From assembly GCA_037439945.1 (NCBI GenBank), contig JBBIVA010000063.1, positions 1-20,204 of the forward strand: DNA of 20,204 nt, given 5' to 3'. Under the pieces are notes generated by a model. That model was not told the DNA's origin, searched no databases, and was given only the letters and a program-made list of their open reading frames with translations. Numbering within the stretch: position 1 is the first letter of the stretch; each line of letters begins with the position of its first letter. This document shows positions 1 to 7,264 of this stretch, one piece after another. Position numbers and translations under genes: made by a program. This DNA comes from CALEUX01 sp037439945 (GTDB taxonomy: Bacteria > Bacteroidota > Bacteroidia > Bacteroidales > Marinilabiliaceae).

Positions 1-150
1 ACATTCAGTAATTTATATGTTGATAACTATATGGTTTTCAACTCTTAATTCGCATGATTTATAAAAATTTAGGATATAGGCTTTGCGGTAATATTTTTTA
101 TTTGAAGTAACAACATAACAAACAATAAATAAATTCATTGATTATGGTTT

Positions 151-164
151 TTGACCAGGGTCAA
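151..164. promoter_or_regulatory. FNR/CRP-like palindromic operator candidate
   Basis: TTGACCAGGGTCAA is a perfect inverted repeat. It has the TTGAc-N4-gTCAA layout of CRP/FNR-superfamily sites (FNR consensus TTGAT-N4-ATCAA). It lies about 200 bases before the -7 box of the arsenic operon, far for a classical activator site, so it may instead serve a gene left of the window. The assignment rests on pattern alone. Confidence 0.35.
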
Positions 165-245
165 CTGAAATGCACAGGCTTAAAATTAATTGCGATATTC
201 TAAAAAAATAACCATGATGTATGTACAGGTAATAGCTAAAGATTA

Positions 246-294
246 AGGTTGATTTTTAAATTGCTTATTTAAGGGTAATTCAGGTTGATTTTTA
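246..294 (+). repeat. 13-bp direct repeat, 36-bp period
   Basis: AGGTTGATTTTTA occurs at 246-258 and again exactly at 282-294, 36 bases apart, between the palindrome and the promoter of the arsenic operon. A spacing near three to three and a half helical turns could allow paired regulator binding. Chance recurrence in AT-rich DNA is possible. Confidence 0.4.
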
Positions 295-360
295 TGCAAT
301 GTTAATTTATTGTTAAAGTATCAACCGTTATGTTTAAAAGCATGTTTACGGTAGTTTTTT

Positions 361-368
361 TACCTTTG
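361..368 (+). promoter_or_regulatory. -7 box (TAnnTTTG) of arsenic operon
   Basis: TACCTTTG matches exactly the Bacteroidota sigma-ABfr -7 consensus TAnnTTTG, and it is followed by CA as in many such promoters. It lies 29 bases before the first ATG of the operon. No clean -33 TTTG box is seen at the expected distance. Confidence 0.5.
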
Positions 369-397
369 CACCTGTTAATAATATAATAAATGCAATA

Positions 398-667
398 ATG
401 AAATGCAGGGAATTGTGCGGGGCATGTTGTATTATGCCCTCTATATCTTCATTTATACCGGGCATGCCGGATGGTAAACCTGCCGGGGTGGCATGCATAC
501 ATTTAACTTCCGATTTTAAGTGCATGATTTTTGTGTCTGATGAAAGGCCTAAAGTGTGTGATGGGTTTAAGGCAGAAAAACTGGTTTGTGGAAGCAGTCG
601 GTTTGAAGCGCTGACTATTCTGGCAGATCTTGAAGGAATAGAAGTACCAGATATTTATGTTAAATAA
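398..667 (+). CDS. YkgJ-family cysteine-cluster protein
   Basis: A small (89 aa) cytosolic protein of the CxxCxxCC zinc/iron-chelating type (YkgJ/UPF0153). Eight cysteines are visible: Cys3, Cys7, Cys10, Cys11, Cys33, Cys42, Cys54 and Cys64. They sit in the family layout C-x3-C-x2-CC ... C ... C-x-I-F ... ERPxVC. The segment GACCIMPSISSFIPGMP is strongly conserved in such proteins. The family is thought to bind a metal or Fe-S cluster, and no enzymatic role is established. It is the first gene of a four-gene arsenic operon, 5 bases before arsC, so a role in handling thiol-reactive arsenite or in metal supply is possible but inferred only from context. The start follows an exact -7 box. An upstream ATG at 390 runs into a stop after two codons. 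Confidence 0.8.
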   Translation: MKCRELCGACCIMPSISSFIPGMPDGKPAGVACIHLTSDFKCMIFVSDERPKVCDGFKAEKLVCGSSRFEALTILADLEGIEVPDIYVK

Positions 668-672
668 CCAGG

Positions 673-1104
673 ATGATTAAAATTTTAATACTTTGTACAG
701 GTAATAGTTGCAGAAGCCAAATGGCCCATGGGTTTCTTCAATCATTTGATAAAAGGCTTATTGTTTGTAGTGCAGGAACCGAAGCATCGGGAAAACTCAA
801 TACAAATGCAGTACGGGTGATGAATGAGGCCGGTATTGATATAAGCAACCACACTTCTGATTCTGTTGAGAAATACCTTGATGATGAGTGGGATTTTGTA
901 ATTACAGTTTGTGGAGGTGCAAATGAATCGTGCCCTGCATTTTCAGGTAAAGTAAAAAACAGGTTGCACATTGGCTTTGATGACCCATCTCATGCAGTGG
1001 GCACGGAAGAATTTATTATGAACGAATTTTACAGGGTTAGAAATGAGATAAAGCATAGTTTTTACCAGTTTTATAATCAAAAAATAAAACCCGGATTAAA
1101 ATGA
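673..1104 (+). CDS. arsC: Arsenate reductase, thioredoxin-coupled type
   Basis: Reduces arsenate to arsenite in the cytosol for export by the neighbouring Acr3. It belongs to the low-molecular-weight tyrosine-phosphatase fold. The P-loop CTGNSCRS starts at Cys8 (C-x5-R with Arg14). Cys80 and Cys87, in VCGGANESC, complete the Cys8-Cys80-Cys87 relay that matches Cys10-Cys82-Cys89 of the Bacillus/Staphylococcus thioredoxin-dependent enzymes. The phosphatase-like acid loop DDP is at 103-105. The length of 143 aa is normal for the family. It starts just after an AGG ribosome-binding-like stretch, and its stop overlaps the next ATG (ATGA at 1101-1104), implying translational coupling. A plain protein tyrosine phosphatase is unlikely because all three relay cysteines are present. 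Confidence 0.93.
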   Translation: MIKILILCTGNSCRSQMAHGFLQSFDKRLIVCSAGTEASGKLNTNAVRVMNEAGIDISNHTSDSVEKYLDDEWDFVITVCGGANESCPAFSGKVKNRLHIGFDDPSHAVGTEEFIMNEFYRVRNEIKHSFYQFYNQKIKPGLK

Positions 1105-1556
1105 CACGGCAGGAAAAAGCACTTACATTATTTGATAACAGTTTTAACTGTTCACAATCGGTATTTGCATCATTTGCAGATAAGGTTAATTTAAACGAGG
1201 ATATTTGTTTAAGAATTGCAACACCCTTTGGAGGCGGTATGGGCCGAAACCAACTTACCTGCGGTGCGGTAACCGGGGCCCTTATGGTGTTAGGAAATTA
1301 TTATGGTAAAGGGAAAAAGGATGATGAAAATGGGAAAATTGAATCTTACCAAAAAGTTAATGAGTTTTTTAAAATGTTTAGAGAAAAACATGGGCATCTT
1401 TCCTGCCTGCATTTGCTTGAGGGGCTAAACTTTGACAATCCCGATGAAATGGACCAAATTAAGCAGAGGGATATGTTTAATACACACTGCAGGCAGTTTG
1501 TTTCAGATGCGGTTAAGATTACTGAAATTATTACGGGTATTGAAAAAGGTAACTAA
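1101..1556 (+). CDS. C_GCAxxG_C_C family protein
   Basis: A 151-aa cytosolic protein of the C_GCAxxG_C_C family (putative redox or metal-binding). The diagnostic cysteines are Cys17 in FNCSQS, Cys54 in TCGAVTGA (a variant of the GCAxxG motif), Cys102 in LSCLHLL and Cys130 in THC. A glycine-rich FGGGMGR segment precedes the second one. An additional Cys36 is present. The gene overlaps arsC by four bases and is followed 43 bases later by acr3. Family members recur in arsenic and electron-transfer neighbourhoods, but the biochemical role is not established. With the YkgJ-type protein this gives the operon two cysteine-rich accessory proteins, which could bind arsenite or a cluster (inference). 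Confidence 0.85.
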   Translation: MTRQEKALTLFDNSFNCSQSVFASFADKVNLNEDICLRIATPFGGGMGRNQLTCGAVTGALMVLGNYYGKGKKDDENGKIESYQKVNEFFKMFREKHGHLSCLHLLEGLNFDNPDEMDQIKQRDMFNTHCRQFVSDAVKITEIITGIEKGN

Positions 1557-1599
1557 TTATTGTGGTTATAATTCCCCGGATTAATTATAAATAAATGCC

Positions 1600-2631
1600 A
1601 TGGCCATTAGTGAAAAGAAAATTGATTTTTTTGAAAAGTACCTTACAGTTTGGGTTGCAATTTGCATTATTGTTGGAATTGCTATTGGTAAAACGGTTGG
1701 TGAAGGAATAGATTTTATTAGTAAATGGGAAGTTTCGGGAGTTAACATTCCGGTGGCCATTTTAATTTGGTTTATGATTTACCCGATGATGCTTCAAATT
1801 GATTTATCAAGAATATGGAAAGTAAAGGAAAAGCCCGCAGGTTTGGTATTGACTTTAGTAGTTAATTGGCTTTTAAAACCGTTTACCATGGCCTTTTTCG
1901 CATGGCTTTTTTTCTCAAAACTATATGGAGCATTTATAAATCCAGATGAGGCAGGAGAATATATTGCAGGAGCAATTTTGCTGGGAGCTGCACCATGTAC
2001 GGCAATGGTATTTGTATGGTCATATCTTACAAATGGTGATCCAAATTACACACTTGTGCAGGTTTCGGTAAACGATATTATAATACTTATTGCTTTTGTC
2101 CCTATAGTTGGATTGTTGCTTGGGATAACTAATATTACAATTCCCTATGATACTTTGGTTGCCAGTGTTATAGTGTTTGTAGTCATTCCGCTTACTGCAG
2201 GTTACATATCTCATAAAATTATTGTAAAAGTAAAAGGATCAGATTGGTTTAAAGGGGTATTTATGCATAGGCTAAAACCAATTAGTATTATTGCTTTGCT
2301 TGTTACACTCGTTTTATTGTTTGCGTTTCAGGGCCATAACATTCTGGATAATCCTGTTATTATTTTTCTCATTGCAATTCCGTTAGTTATTCAAACCTAT
2401 TTTATTTTTTTTATTGCATGGTATGCAGGAAAAAAAATGAAGTTATCTCATCCTGTTTGTGCACCGGCATCAATGATTGGTGCGAGTAATTTTTTTGAAC
2501 TTGCAGTTGCTGTTGCCATTTCACTTTTCGGACTACAATCACCGGCAGCACTTGTAACGGTTGTTGGGGTATTGGTTGAGGTTCCTGTTATGCTCTCACT
2601 GGTTTGGTTTGCCAATAAAAGCAGATATTAA
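1600..2631 (+). CDS. acr3: Arsenite efflux transporter Acr3
   Basis: An inner-membrane exporter of arsenite of the ACR3 (BART superfamily) type, 343 aa with about ten hydrophobic helices. Two signatures are clear. One is LLGAAPCTAMVFVWSYL, where Cys133 corresponds to the essential TM4 cysteine of characterised Acr3 proteins. The other is GASNFFELAVAVAISLFG with Glu300, followed by Glu327 in VEVP. Both conserved acidic/cysteine elements needed for arsenite transport are intact. It is the last gene of the arsenic operon and exports the product of ArsC. The ATG is preceded by an AT-rich gap of 43 bases without a strong Shine-Dalgarno. No ArsA ATPase is visible, so efflux would be driven by the proton gradient. 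Confidence 0.94.
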   Translation: MAISEKKIDFFEKYLTVWVAICIIVGIAIGKTVGEGIDFISKWEVSGVNIPVAILIWFMIYPMMLQIDLSRIWKVKEKPAGLVLTLVVNWLLKPFTMAFFAWLFFSKLYGAFINPDEAGEYIAGAILLGAAPCTAMVFVWSYLTNGDPNYTLVQVSVNDIIILIAFVPIVGLLLGITNITIPYDTLVASVIVFVVIPLTAGYISHKIIVKVKGSDWFKGVFMHRLKPISIIALLVTLVLLFAFQGHNILDNPVIIFLIAIPLVIQTYFIFFIAWYAGKKMKLSHPVCAPASMIGASNFFELAVAVAISLFGLQSPAALVTVVGVLVEVPVMLSLVWFANKSRY

Positions 2632-2796
2632 TTTTCTATTGAATTTATACCCAATTTTTTTCCGATTGTTTGGTGCGGTTATTGAATTACATAACCTACG
2701 CGGAGTTTTACCGTATATGGAATTGCGGTATAAATAATACTGGTAATGATACGGTCATTATAAAAACAAATTTTTACAATTGAAAATTAATTAATA

Positions 2797-3267
2797 ATGC
2801 GCAAAGTTTTGTTAGTTATTGTAATGTTAGGGGCTATGCAGATATCTGCCCAGACAAAAATAGACCAGGATTTAATTTTAAAACTGGTAAATGAAGCACG
2901 ATCAGTAGATTGTAAATGCGGACATGAAAGTAAGAAACAGGCCCCTCCATTAATATGGGACGATAAACTTGAAGTTGCGGCCCGGAGGCATGCCAATGAT
3001 ATGGCGCGGAAAAAATTTTTTAGTCATACCGGGTCTGATAATTCATCGGTAAGTCAACGTGTTGATAAGGTGGGGTTTAAATGGCGAACTGTTGGAGAAA
3101 ATCTGGCAATGGGCCGACTAAACGAAGCTGAGGTGGTTAAAGGCTGGATGGATAGTCCGGGACATTGCAATAATATAATGAACCCTGATTTTAAAAGAAT
3201 GGGAGTTGCCATTAGTTCAGATGGTAAATATTGGGTACAGGTATTTGCCACAGCTATGGATGAATAG
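2797..3267 (+). CDS. Secreted CAP-domain (SCP/PR1-like) protein
   Basis: A 156-aa protein with an N-terminal signal peptide (MRKVLLVIVMLGAMQISAQ, cleavage probably after residue 19) followed by a single CAP domain. The usual CAP cavity residues can be placed: His77 in FFSHTG, Glu101 in VGENLA, Glu112 before the VVKGWMDSPGH segment, and His123. The closing motif GVAISSDGKYWVQVFA is typical of bacterial members. Cys39 and Cys41 lie in an early loop and Cys124 follows the histidine. Such proteins act in the periplasm or outside the cell. Bacterial ones have varied or unknown functions, so none is assigned. It lies 165 bases after acr3 with its own leader and is probably not part of the arsenic operon. 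It converges with the next gene, 11 bases away. Confidence 0.88.
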   Translation: MRKVLLVIVMLGAMQISAQTKIDQDLILKLVNEARSVDCKCGHESKKQAPPLIWDDKLEVAARRHANDMARKKFFSHTGSDNSSVSQRVDKVGFKWRTVGENLAMGRLNEAEVVKGWMDSPGHCNNIMNPDFKRMGVAISSDGKYWVQVFATAMDE

Positions 3268-3278
3268 TTTTATTATGG

Positions 3279-3725
3279 TTATGTTACTGCCTGCATAACT
3301 CTGAGAGTAAGGTATCCCCAAATAATAAACCTGGCTGCCTTGCCAACCAGCATCCAAAATGCAGTAGTTATAAATCGGGTTTTAAGTAAACCAAGGGCAA
3401 CTGCCAATGCATCACCTATACCGGGTAACCAGCAAAATATGGCTATCCATCCTTCCCTGCCTTTTATTTTGGCCTGTATTTTTTCAAGGCGGGAGGCTTT
3501 AATCCGTAAATATTTTTCAATCCAATGCCACTTTCCCATGTAACCAATCCAGTAGGTTGACAAACTACCTAGCCAGTTGCCTGAGGTTGCAACAACAATG
3601 CATAAGTATGGATTGTATTTAGCCAGGAGCATGGCTGTGAAAATTATCTCCGAACTAAAGGGTATAACAGTAGCGGCCAAAAAAGTGGCTGCAAACAAAA
3701 CAAAATAACCAAGCTCATATTCCAT
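3279..3725 (-). CDS. YqaA/DedA-family (VTT domain) membrane protein
   Basis: A 148-aa inner-membrane protein resembling Escherichia coli YqaA, a short relative of the DedA/SNARE-associated (VTT) family linked to lipid scrambling and membrane homeostasis. It has an N-terminal hydrophobic helix with the PFSSEIIF segment (Pro/Glu in a membrane-embedded loop), then a GNWLGSLSTYWIGYMGK segment. A basic amphipathic stretch near the middle is followed by FCWLPGIGDALAVALGLL with the family G-x-G-D element, and then a final helix pair. The length is normal for YqaA. It is transcribed alone and divergently from the barrel protein at 3928, with 202 bases between the starts. Substrate and exact role are unknown. 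Confidence 0.82.
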   Translation of the reverse strand: MEYELGYFVLFAATFLAATVIPFSSEIIFTAMLLAKYNPYLCIVVATSGNWLGSLSTYWIGYMGKWHWIEKYLRIKASRLEKIQAKIKGREGWIAIFCWLPGIGDALAVALGLLKTRFITTAFWMLVGKAARFIIWGYLTLRVMQAVT

Positions 3726-3856
3726 GCAAAAGTTTTATAAAATAAGGGTTACCATATTTAATTACAAGTTGGGTAGATAATTGGAAATAATTTTTCGGTT
3801 GTAGAAGTTAAAATAGTAAATTAGCCGACAGTTAAAATCAAAAATTACATAATTAA

Positions 3857-3885
3857 TTGCTTTCTACACCCATTTGTTATAGTTG
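3857..3885 (+). promoter_or_regulatory. Bacteroidota-type promoter for barrel protein
   Basis: A -33-like TTG at 3857-3859 is followed after 18 bases by TATAGTTG at 3878-3885, one mismatch from the TAnnTTTG -7 box. Transcription would begin near 3890, upstream of the ATG at 3928. This placement excludes the TTG at 3883 as a sensible start codon. Confidence 0.45.
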
Positions 3886-3927
3886 CAAAAGTATTTAATT
3901 ATTATACACCATTGTAAAAATATTGAT

Positions 3928-5067
3928 ATGGGAATTGGATTTAAAATTACTACTTCATTATTTATTGCCCTTATAATTTTTACCAATGGGGCAGGCCAGA
4001 TAAAACTTTATGACCAAGGTAAAAATCAATACTTTAATGCGAAAAAACCCAATCAGTTACTTTTCAATTTTGAAAACAGGAATTTTTTTAAAAATAATGA
4101 ATATTTTGGTGTAACAGCCCAGGGTTATACACTGTTGGGTTATTCATTGGCACCATCAATAATATATTATGGAGGTTCAGTTGTAAAATTTCAGGCAGGT
4201 GTTAAAGCAATGAAATTTCATGGTGAAGATGGGTTTTCAAGAGTTGAACCGGTAATATCAGCACATTTAAAATTAGCCCCTAACCTTGATTTAATTATGG
4301 GTTCAATAAAAAGTCATGAAAGCCACGGCATTATTGAGCAGGTTTACGATACAGAGATTCAGTTTTCGAGGCCTGTTGAAAATGGATTCCAGATAATTAA
4401 AGAAGGGGATAGGTTTTGGGCTGATTTGTGGCTTGATTGGGAACAATTTATCAGGGTTGGAGATGCATTCCCGGAGGTTTTCACGGCAGGGGTTAGTACC
4501 AGCACACAATTATTAAAAACCGGTTCAGGATGGAAAATTAATATTCCCCTGCAAATGCTGGCATGGCATTCCGGAGGCCAGATAAATACGGACGACTCCA
4601 AAATGCAAACGGTTGTTAACCTTGTATTGGGCCTTGACATAACAAAAAATGCAGGTGGTTTCTTTAATACGTTAGGATGTTTTGGTAATTTAATTTCTTA
4701 TTCGGATGTAACAGAAAGTAACCTGTATGGTATTAATAGTGGCAGGGCAGTTTATTTTGGCTTAAAATCGGAGGGGGAAAAAGGATTTGCAATGCTAGGC
4801 CTTTGGAACAGCGATAATTTTATTGCCCCCAAAGGAAGCCCATTATTCAGCTCTTTATCGGCTTATGATGAAAAGGTTATTCCACACCGAAGGTTATTAA
4901 CAGGGAAAATAGGTTATAAGCGCAGCTTATTGAATCAAATTAATCTTGCTTTTTTAATGGAAGGCTATTATGATTTACCAAATAATAAGTTTGATTATTC
5001 CTACGGAATCCACATGGTTTTTACGCCTGAATTTAAGATAGCGGAAATTCCTTTTTTGGGAATGTAA
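3928..5067 (+). CDS. Predicted outer-membrane beta-barrel protein
   Basis: A 379-aa protein of no recognised family. From the ATG at 3928 it begins with a signal peptide (MGIGFKITTSLFIALIIF then TNGAGQ). The rest is rich in alternating aromatic/hydrophobic and polar residues with Gly and Asn turns, as in porin-like barrels: examples are FGVTAQGYTLLGYSLAPS, VVNLVLGLDITKN, VYFGLKSEGEKGFAMLGLW and YSYGIHMVF near the end. The C-terminus (EIPFLGM) lacks the classical terminal Phe but closes with a strand-like segment. An in-frame TTG 45 bases upstream would add residues before the signal peptide and lies inside the promoter, so it was not used. Function and substrate are not deducible. It stands alone between divergent yqaA and convergent mpg. 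Confidence 0.7.
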   Translation: MGIGFKITTSLFIALIIFTNGAGQIKLYDQGKNQYFNAKKPNQLLFNFENRNFFKNNEYFGVTAQGYTLLGYSLAPSIIYYGGSVVKFQAGVKAMKFHGEDGFSRVEPVISAHLKLAPNLDLIMGSIKSHESHGIIEQVYDTEIQFSRPVENGFQIIKEGDRFWADLWLDWEQFIRVGDAFPEVFTAGVSTSTQLLKTGSGWKINIPLQMLAWHSGGQINTDDSKMQTVVNLVLGLDITKNAGGFFNTLGCFGNLISYSDVTESNLYGINSGRAVYFGLKSEGEKGFAMLGLWNSDNFIAPKGSPLFSSLSAYDEKVIPHRRLLTGKIGYKRSLLNQINLAFLMEGYYDLPNNKFDYSYGIHMVFTPEFKIAEIPFLGM

Positions 5068-5098
5068 CAGGTGGATTAAATCTATATTTTAGTTATTA

Positions 5099-5134
5099 AT
5101 TTCAGGCTTAAACTGTTAAAATTTCAGGGCTTAA
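5099..5134. repeat. Short near-identical direct repeat at 3' end of mpg
   Basis: ATTTCAGGCTTAA (5099-5111) recurs as ATTTCAGGGCTTAA (5121-5134), differing by one inserted G. The second copy contains the stop codon and last codons of the minus-strand glycosylase gene; the first lies just beyond it. This suggests a small tandem duplication of the gene end, or chance. Confidence 0.35.
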
Positions 5135-5642
5135 GCATAAATCTCCAGTTTATATTTGCCCAGTGGGTACCTGCATAATCAATACCCACACGGGGCAAGG
5201 TTATAATATTGCCAATTACCCTTTCAGGTGGTGAAATCCATAATCGTTCTGAATCGATTATACTTTCTCCGTAAAAAGTTTTATCCAATTCAAGTTTTTT
5301 GCCAATTCTGCCGGGGCCTTCAACCTGCCTTGTCCCTCTTATTAAAATTGCCTGGGGATGATTTTCGGGGCCGGTTGTTAAATTAAGAAGCCAGTACATA
5401 CCGTAAATAAGATATACATATATTTTTCCACCTTCCAAATACATTATTTCAGTACGCGGGGTTCTACCTTTTGATGCATGACATCCCAAATCGTCCTCGC
5501 CCCTGTAAACTTCAATATCAGTAATATCAAGGGTTAGCATACGGTTATCTTTAAACCTTCTTACCAATTTCATCCCCAAAAGTTGATGGGCAATTTCTAA
5601 GGCATCTTTCTTAAAAAAATCACAGTTTATCCTTTCTGACAT
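5124..5642 (-). CDS. mpg: 3-methyladenine DNA glycosylase (AAG/MPG family)
   Basis: A monofunctional base-excision-repair glycosylase that removes alkylated purines and, in the family, hypoxanthine. The 172-aa length is slightly short but complete. Family motifs run in order: FFKKDALEIAHQLLGMKLVR, then ITDIEVYRGEDDLGCHA with the catalytic Glu (counterpart of human AAG Glu125), TPRTEIMYLEGGKIYVYLIYG, LLNLTTGPE, QAILIRGTRQVEGPGRIGK, and a C-terminal strand with PRVGIDYAGTHW. The start codon overlaps the stop of the upstream guaD gene by one base (TAATG), so the two are probably translated together. The pairing with a guanine deaminase joins two purine-base handling enzymes; a functional link is inference. 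Confidence 0.92.
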   Translation of the reverse strand: MSERINCDFFKKDALEIAHQLLGMKLVRRFKDNRMLTLDITDIEVYRGEDDLGCHASKGRTPRTEIMYLEGGKIYVYLIYGMYWLLNLTTGPENHPQAILIRGTRQVEGPGRIGKKLELDKTFYGESIIDSERLWISPPERVIGNIITLPRVGIDYAGTHWANINWRFMLKP

Positions 5643-6112
5643 TAATATTCTGTTTTATCGGGCTTTAAACTCCATGCTTCAAATGTCTTTATGGCTTCAT
5701 TTGGCATTAAAGGTTTCATTAGGATACTTCGCTTTTCAAGGGGCAATTTAAGCTCATTGTAAATATATTCATCATCAAATCCAATTGAAGCAGCATCATT
5801 GCGGGTATTACCATAAAAAACAGTTGAAATACGGGCCCAGTAAATTGCCCCCAAACACATCGGACATGGTTCACAGGATGTATATAAAGTACAGTCACTT
5901 AAATCAAAACGGTTAAGACTTTTAGATGCCGCCCTTATAGCAAGAACTTCAGCATGTGCTGTGGGATCATTTATTGTTGTAACCTGGTTTGCTCCGGTAC
6001 CAACCACTTTATTATTTAACACAACTAATGCCCCAAAGGGGCCTCCACCATTTATAATATTCTCATTTGCCAGGCCTATGGCCATTTCCATAAAATTTTT
6101 GTGTAGTTCCAT
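5642..6112 (-). CDS. guaD: Guanine deaminase (cytidine-deaminase fold)
   Basis: A zinc-dependent deaminase converting guanine to xanthine. The protein (156 aa) has the same length as Bacillus subtilis GuaD and resembles it throughout. It has GGPFGALVV near the start, the zinc/proton-shuttle motif DPTAHAEVLAIR (His and catalytic Glu), then CTLYTSCEPCPMCLGAIYWARI with the two zinc cysteines. A long C-terminal segment ends in a Tyr, as in the Bacillus enzyme, where the C-terminal tail takes part in substrate recognition. The tRNA adenosine deaminase TadA is less likely because of the DAASIGFDDEYIYNEL segment and the C-terminal tail. It is the first gene of a two-gene unit with mpg and is preceded by a -7 box at 6165-6172. 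Confidence 0.9.
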   Translation of the reverse strand: MELHKNFMEMAIGLANENIINGGGPFGALVVLNNKVVGTGANQVTTINDPTAHAEVLAIRAASKSLNRFDLSDCTLYTSCEPCPMCLGAIYWARISTVFYGNTRNDAASIGFDDEYIYNELKLPLEKRSILMKPLMPNEAIKTFEAWSLKPDKTEY

Positions 6113-6164
6113 ATACTCCTTACTATAACTCTAAATATTTATTTAAAAATCTTTTTTGTTTTGG

Positions 6165-6172
6165 CAAAAATA
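6165..6172 (-). promoter_or_regulatory. -7 box for guaD-mpg
   Basis: On the minus strand TATTTTTG matches TAnnTTTG exactly. It lies 52 bases upstream of the guaD ATG. A -33 box is not evident, and A/T richness makes a chance match possible. Confidence 0.35.
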
Positions 6173-6224
6173 CATTTAATTAATTTTTTTACCCTAACGG
6201 GACTATTTTTTTCAACAATTTGTG

Positions 6225-6234
6225 AACAGCTGTT
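6225..6234. promoter_or_regulatory. 10-bp perfect palindrome between divergent genes
   Basis: AACAGCTGTT is a perfect palindrome lying between the divergent guaD and HU/SPOR genes, 36 bases ahead of the -7 box of the latter. It may be an operator half-site pair. No regulator can be named. Confidence 0.2.
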
Positions 6235-6269
6235 AAAAAGAAATTAGTGCATTCAATACTAAAATTGCT

Positions 6270-6277
6270 TAACTTTG
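6270..6277 (+). promoter_or_regulatory. -7 box (TAnnTTTG) very close to start codon
   Basis: TAACTTTG, followed by CA, is an exact -7 box ending only five bases before the ATG at 6283. If used, the transcript would be leaderless or nearly so. It also argues against the GTG at 6247 as the start. Confidence 0.45.
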
Positions 6278-6282
6278 CATTT

Positions 6283-7242
6283 ATGACAAAAGTAGAAAAA
6301 TATATATCAGATTTACTTCACTTCCATGATTGTGTTATTGTGCCGGGCCTTGGGGGCTTTGTGACCAACTATAAGGCTTCTTCAATGGTGGAAGAACGCA
6401 ATCTTTTTTTACCCCCATCAAAGGAAATTGGCTTTAACAGAAGCCTTTCACACAGCGATGGTCTTTTAATTGATTATATTGCAAGGCAAAACAGGTTACC
6501 TTACCCGGAAGCATCAGTTATTACCCGAAGATTTGTTGATGAAATTTTAACCCGGATAAAATCAGGTGAGATTATTGATATGGGTGATATTGGCACCCTA
6601 AAACGTGATGCTATAGGTAATATTCAGTTTACACCCGGGGAGGGAACATCTTTTCTTCCCGATGCTTTAGGGCTGGTTCCCTTCAGGTTTGAACCCCTTG
6701 AAACAAAAAAAAGCCTGAGAATAGATTTAGACGAGCAAATACCAAGGTTACTAAGAAGCCGTTCGCCTCGTTATTGGGTTGCTGCTGCTTCCTTAATAAC
6801 TGCATTGTTTTTGTTTTCAACTGAATTAAAAATGCCAGGGATAAACGAGGCTGCATTACTTTATCAGGGAACAGTGCCAGTAATTAGCAATGATATAAAG
6901 GAAGGGGAAATAGCAAACGGGTTTATTATACCAGGGGTAAATAATGAAACTGATGAAACGGAAAATGTAAATTCATTAGAAGAAATAAAAAGTGTTATCC
7001 CACCCCGGTCAGCATTTTATCATGTTGTGGCTGCAAGTTTTAAGCATACCGTTCAGGCAAATAACGCCCTGGATCAATTTTTGGGCAAAGGTTTCACCGA
7101 CGCAAAATTGATTGATGACAATCAGGGAAGGATAAGGGTAGTACTGGCATCTTATATAAACAAGAATGATGCTTTGGAGGCTTTAACCCAGTTCAGACAA
7201 AAACCTGGATTTGAAAATGCATGGGTATTATATTCCAAATAA
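6283..7242 (+). CDS. HU-CCDC81-like and SPOR domain membrane protein
   Basis: A 319-aa envelope protein with an architecture typical of Bacteroidota. The cytosolic N-terminal half (about residues 1-150) has two prokaryotic HU/CCDC81-like domains; the first begins with VEKYISDLLHFHDCVIVPGLGGF, of which GLGGF is the hallmark. A single membrane helix (about 163-179, YWVAAASLITALFLF) follows, then a low-complexity acidic linker, then a C-terminal SPOR domain (about 244-318) that would lie in the periplasm. SPOR domains bind denuded septal peptidoglycan glycans, while HU-type domains can bind DNA, so the protein may link cell wall and nucleoid during division (inference). The start was set at the ATG at 6283 because the homologous region begins there and an exact -7 box lies just before it. 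A terminator follows the gene. Confidence 0.85.
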   Translation: MTKVEKYISDLLHFHDCVIVPGLGGFVTNYKASSMVEERNLFLPPSKEIGFNRSLSHSDGLLIDYIARQNRLPYPEASVITRRFVDEILTRIKSGEIIDMGDIGTLKRDAIGNIQFTPGEGTSFLPDALGLVPFRFEPLETKKSLRIDLDEQIPRLLRSRSPRYWVAAASLITALFLFSTELKMPGINEAALLYQGTVPVISNDIKEGEIANGFIIPGVNNETDETENVNSLEEIKSVIPPRSAFYHVVAASFKHTVQANNALDQFLGKGFTDAKLIDDNQGRIRVVLASYINKNDALEALTQFRQKPGFENAWVLYSK

Positions 7243-7264
7243 TTTTGGGTTATTTAAATTTTAC

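Larger units (their letters stand above)
1..397. other. Non-coding leader upstream of arsenic operon
   Basis: No convincing gene is visible here on either strand. The stretch is very AT-rich. It contains a perfect 14-base palindrome (151-164), a 13-base direct repeat (246-258 and 282-294) and a Bacteroidota -7 box (361-368), each listed separately. An ArsR repressor gene, which commonly heads such operons, is not present in this stretch. It could lie left of the window, or control could be of another type. Confidence 0.6.

Noticed and set aside
330..337. TGTTTAAA as a -33 element of the arsenic operon
   Set aside because: It does not match TTTG and its spacing to the -7 box is off.
3883..3927. 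TTG start giving a 15-residue longer barrel protein
   Set aside because: The TTG lies inside the likely -7 box, and the extension precedes a good signal peptide that starts at the ATG at 3928.
6247..6282. GTG start for the HU/SPOR protein
   Set aside because: The added 12 residues lie upstream of the conserved HU start, and the exact -7 box falls within them.
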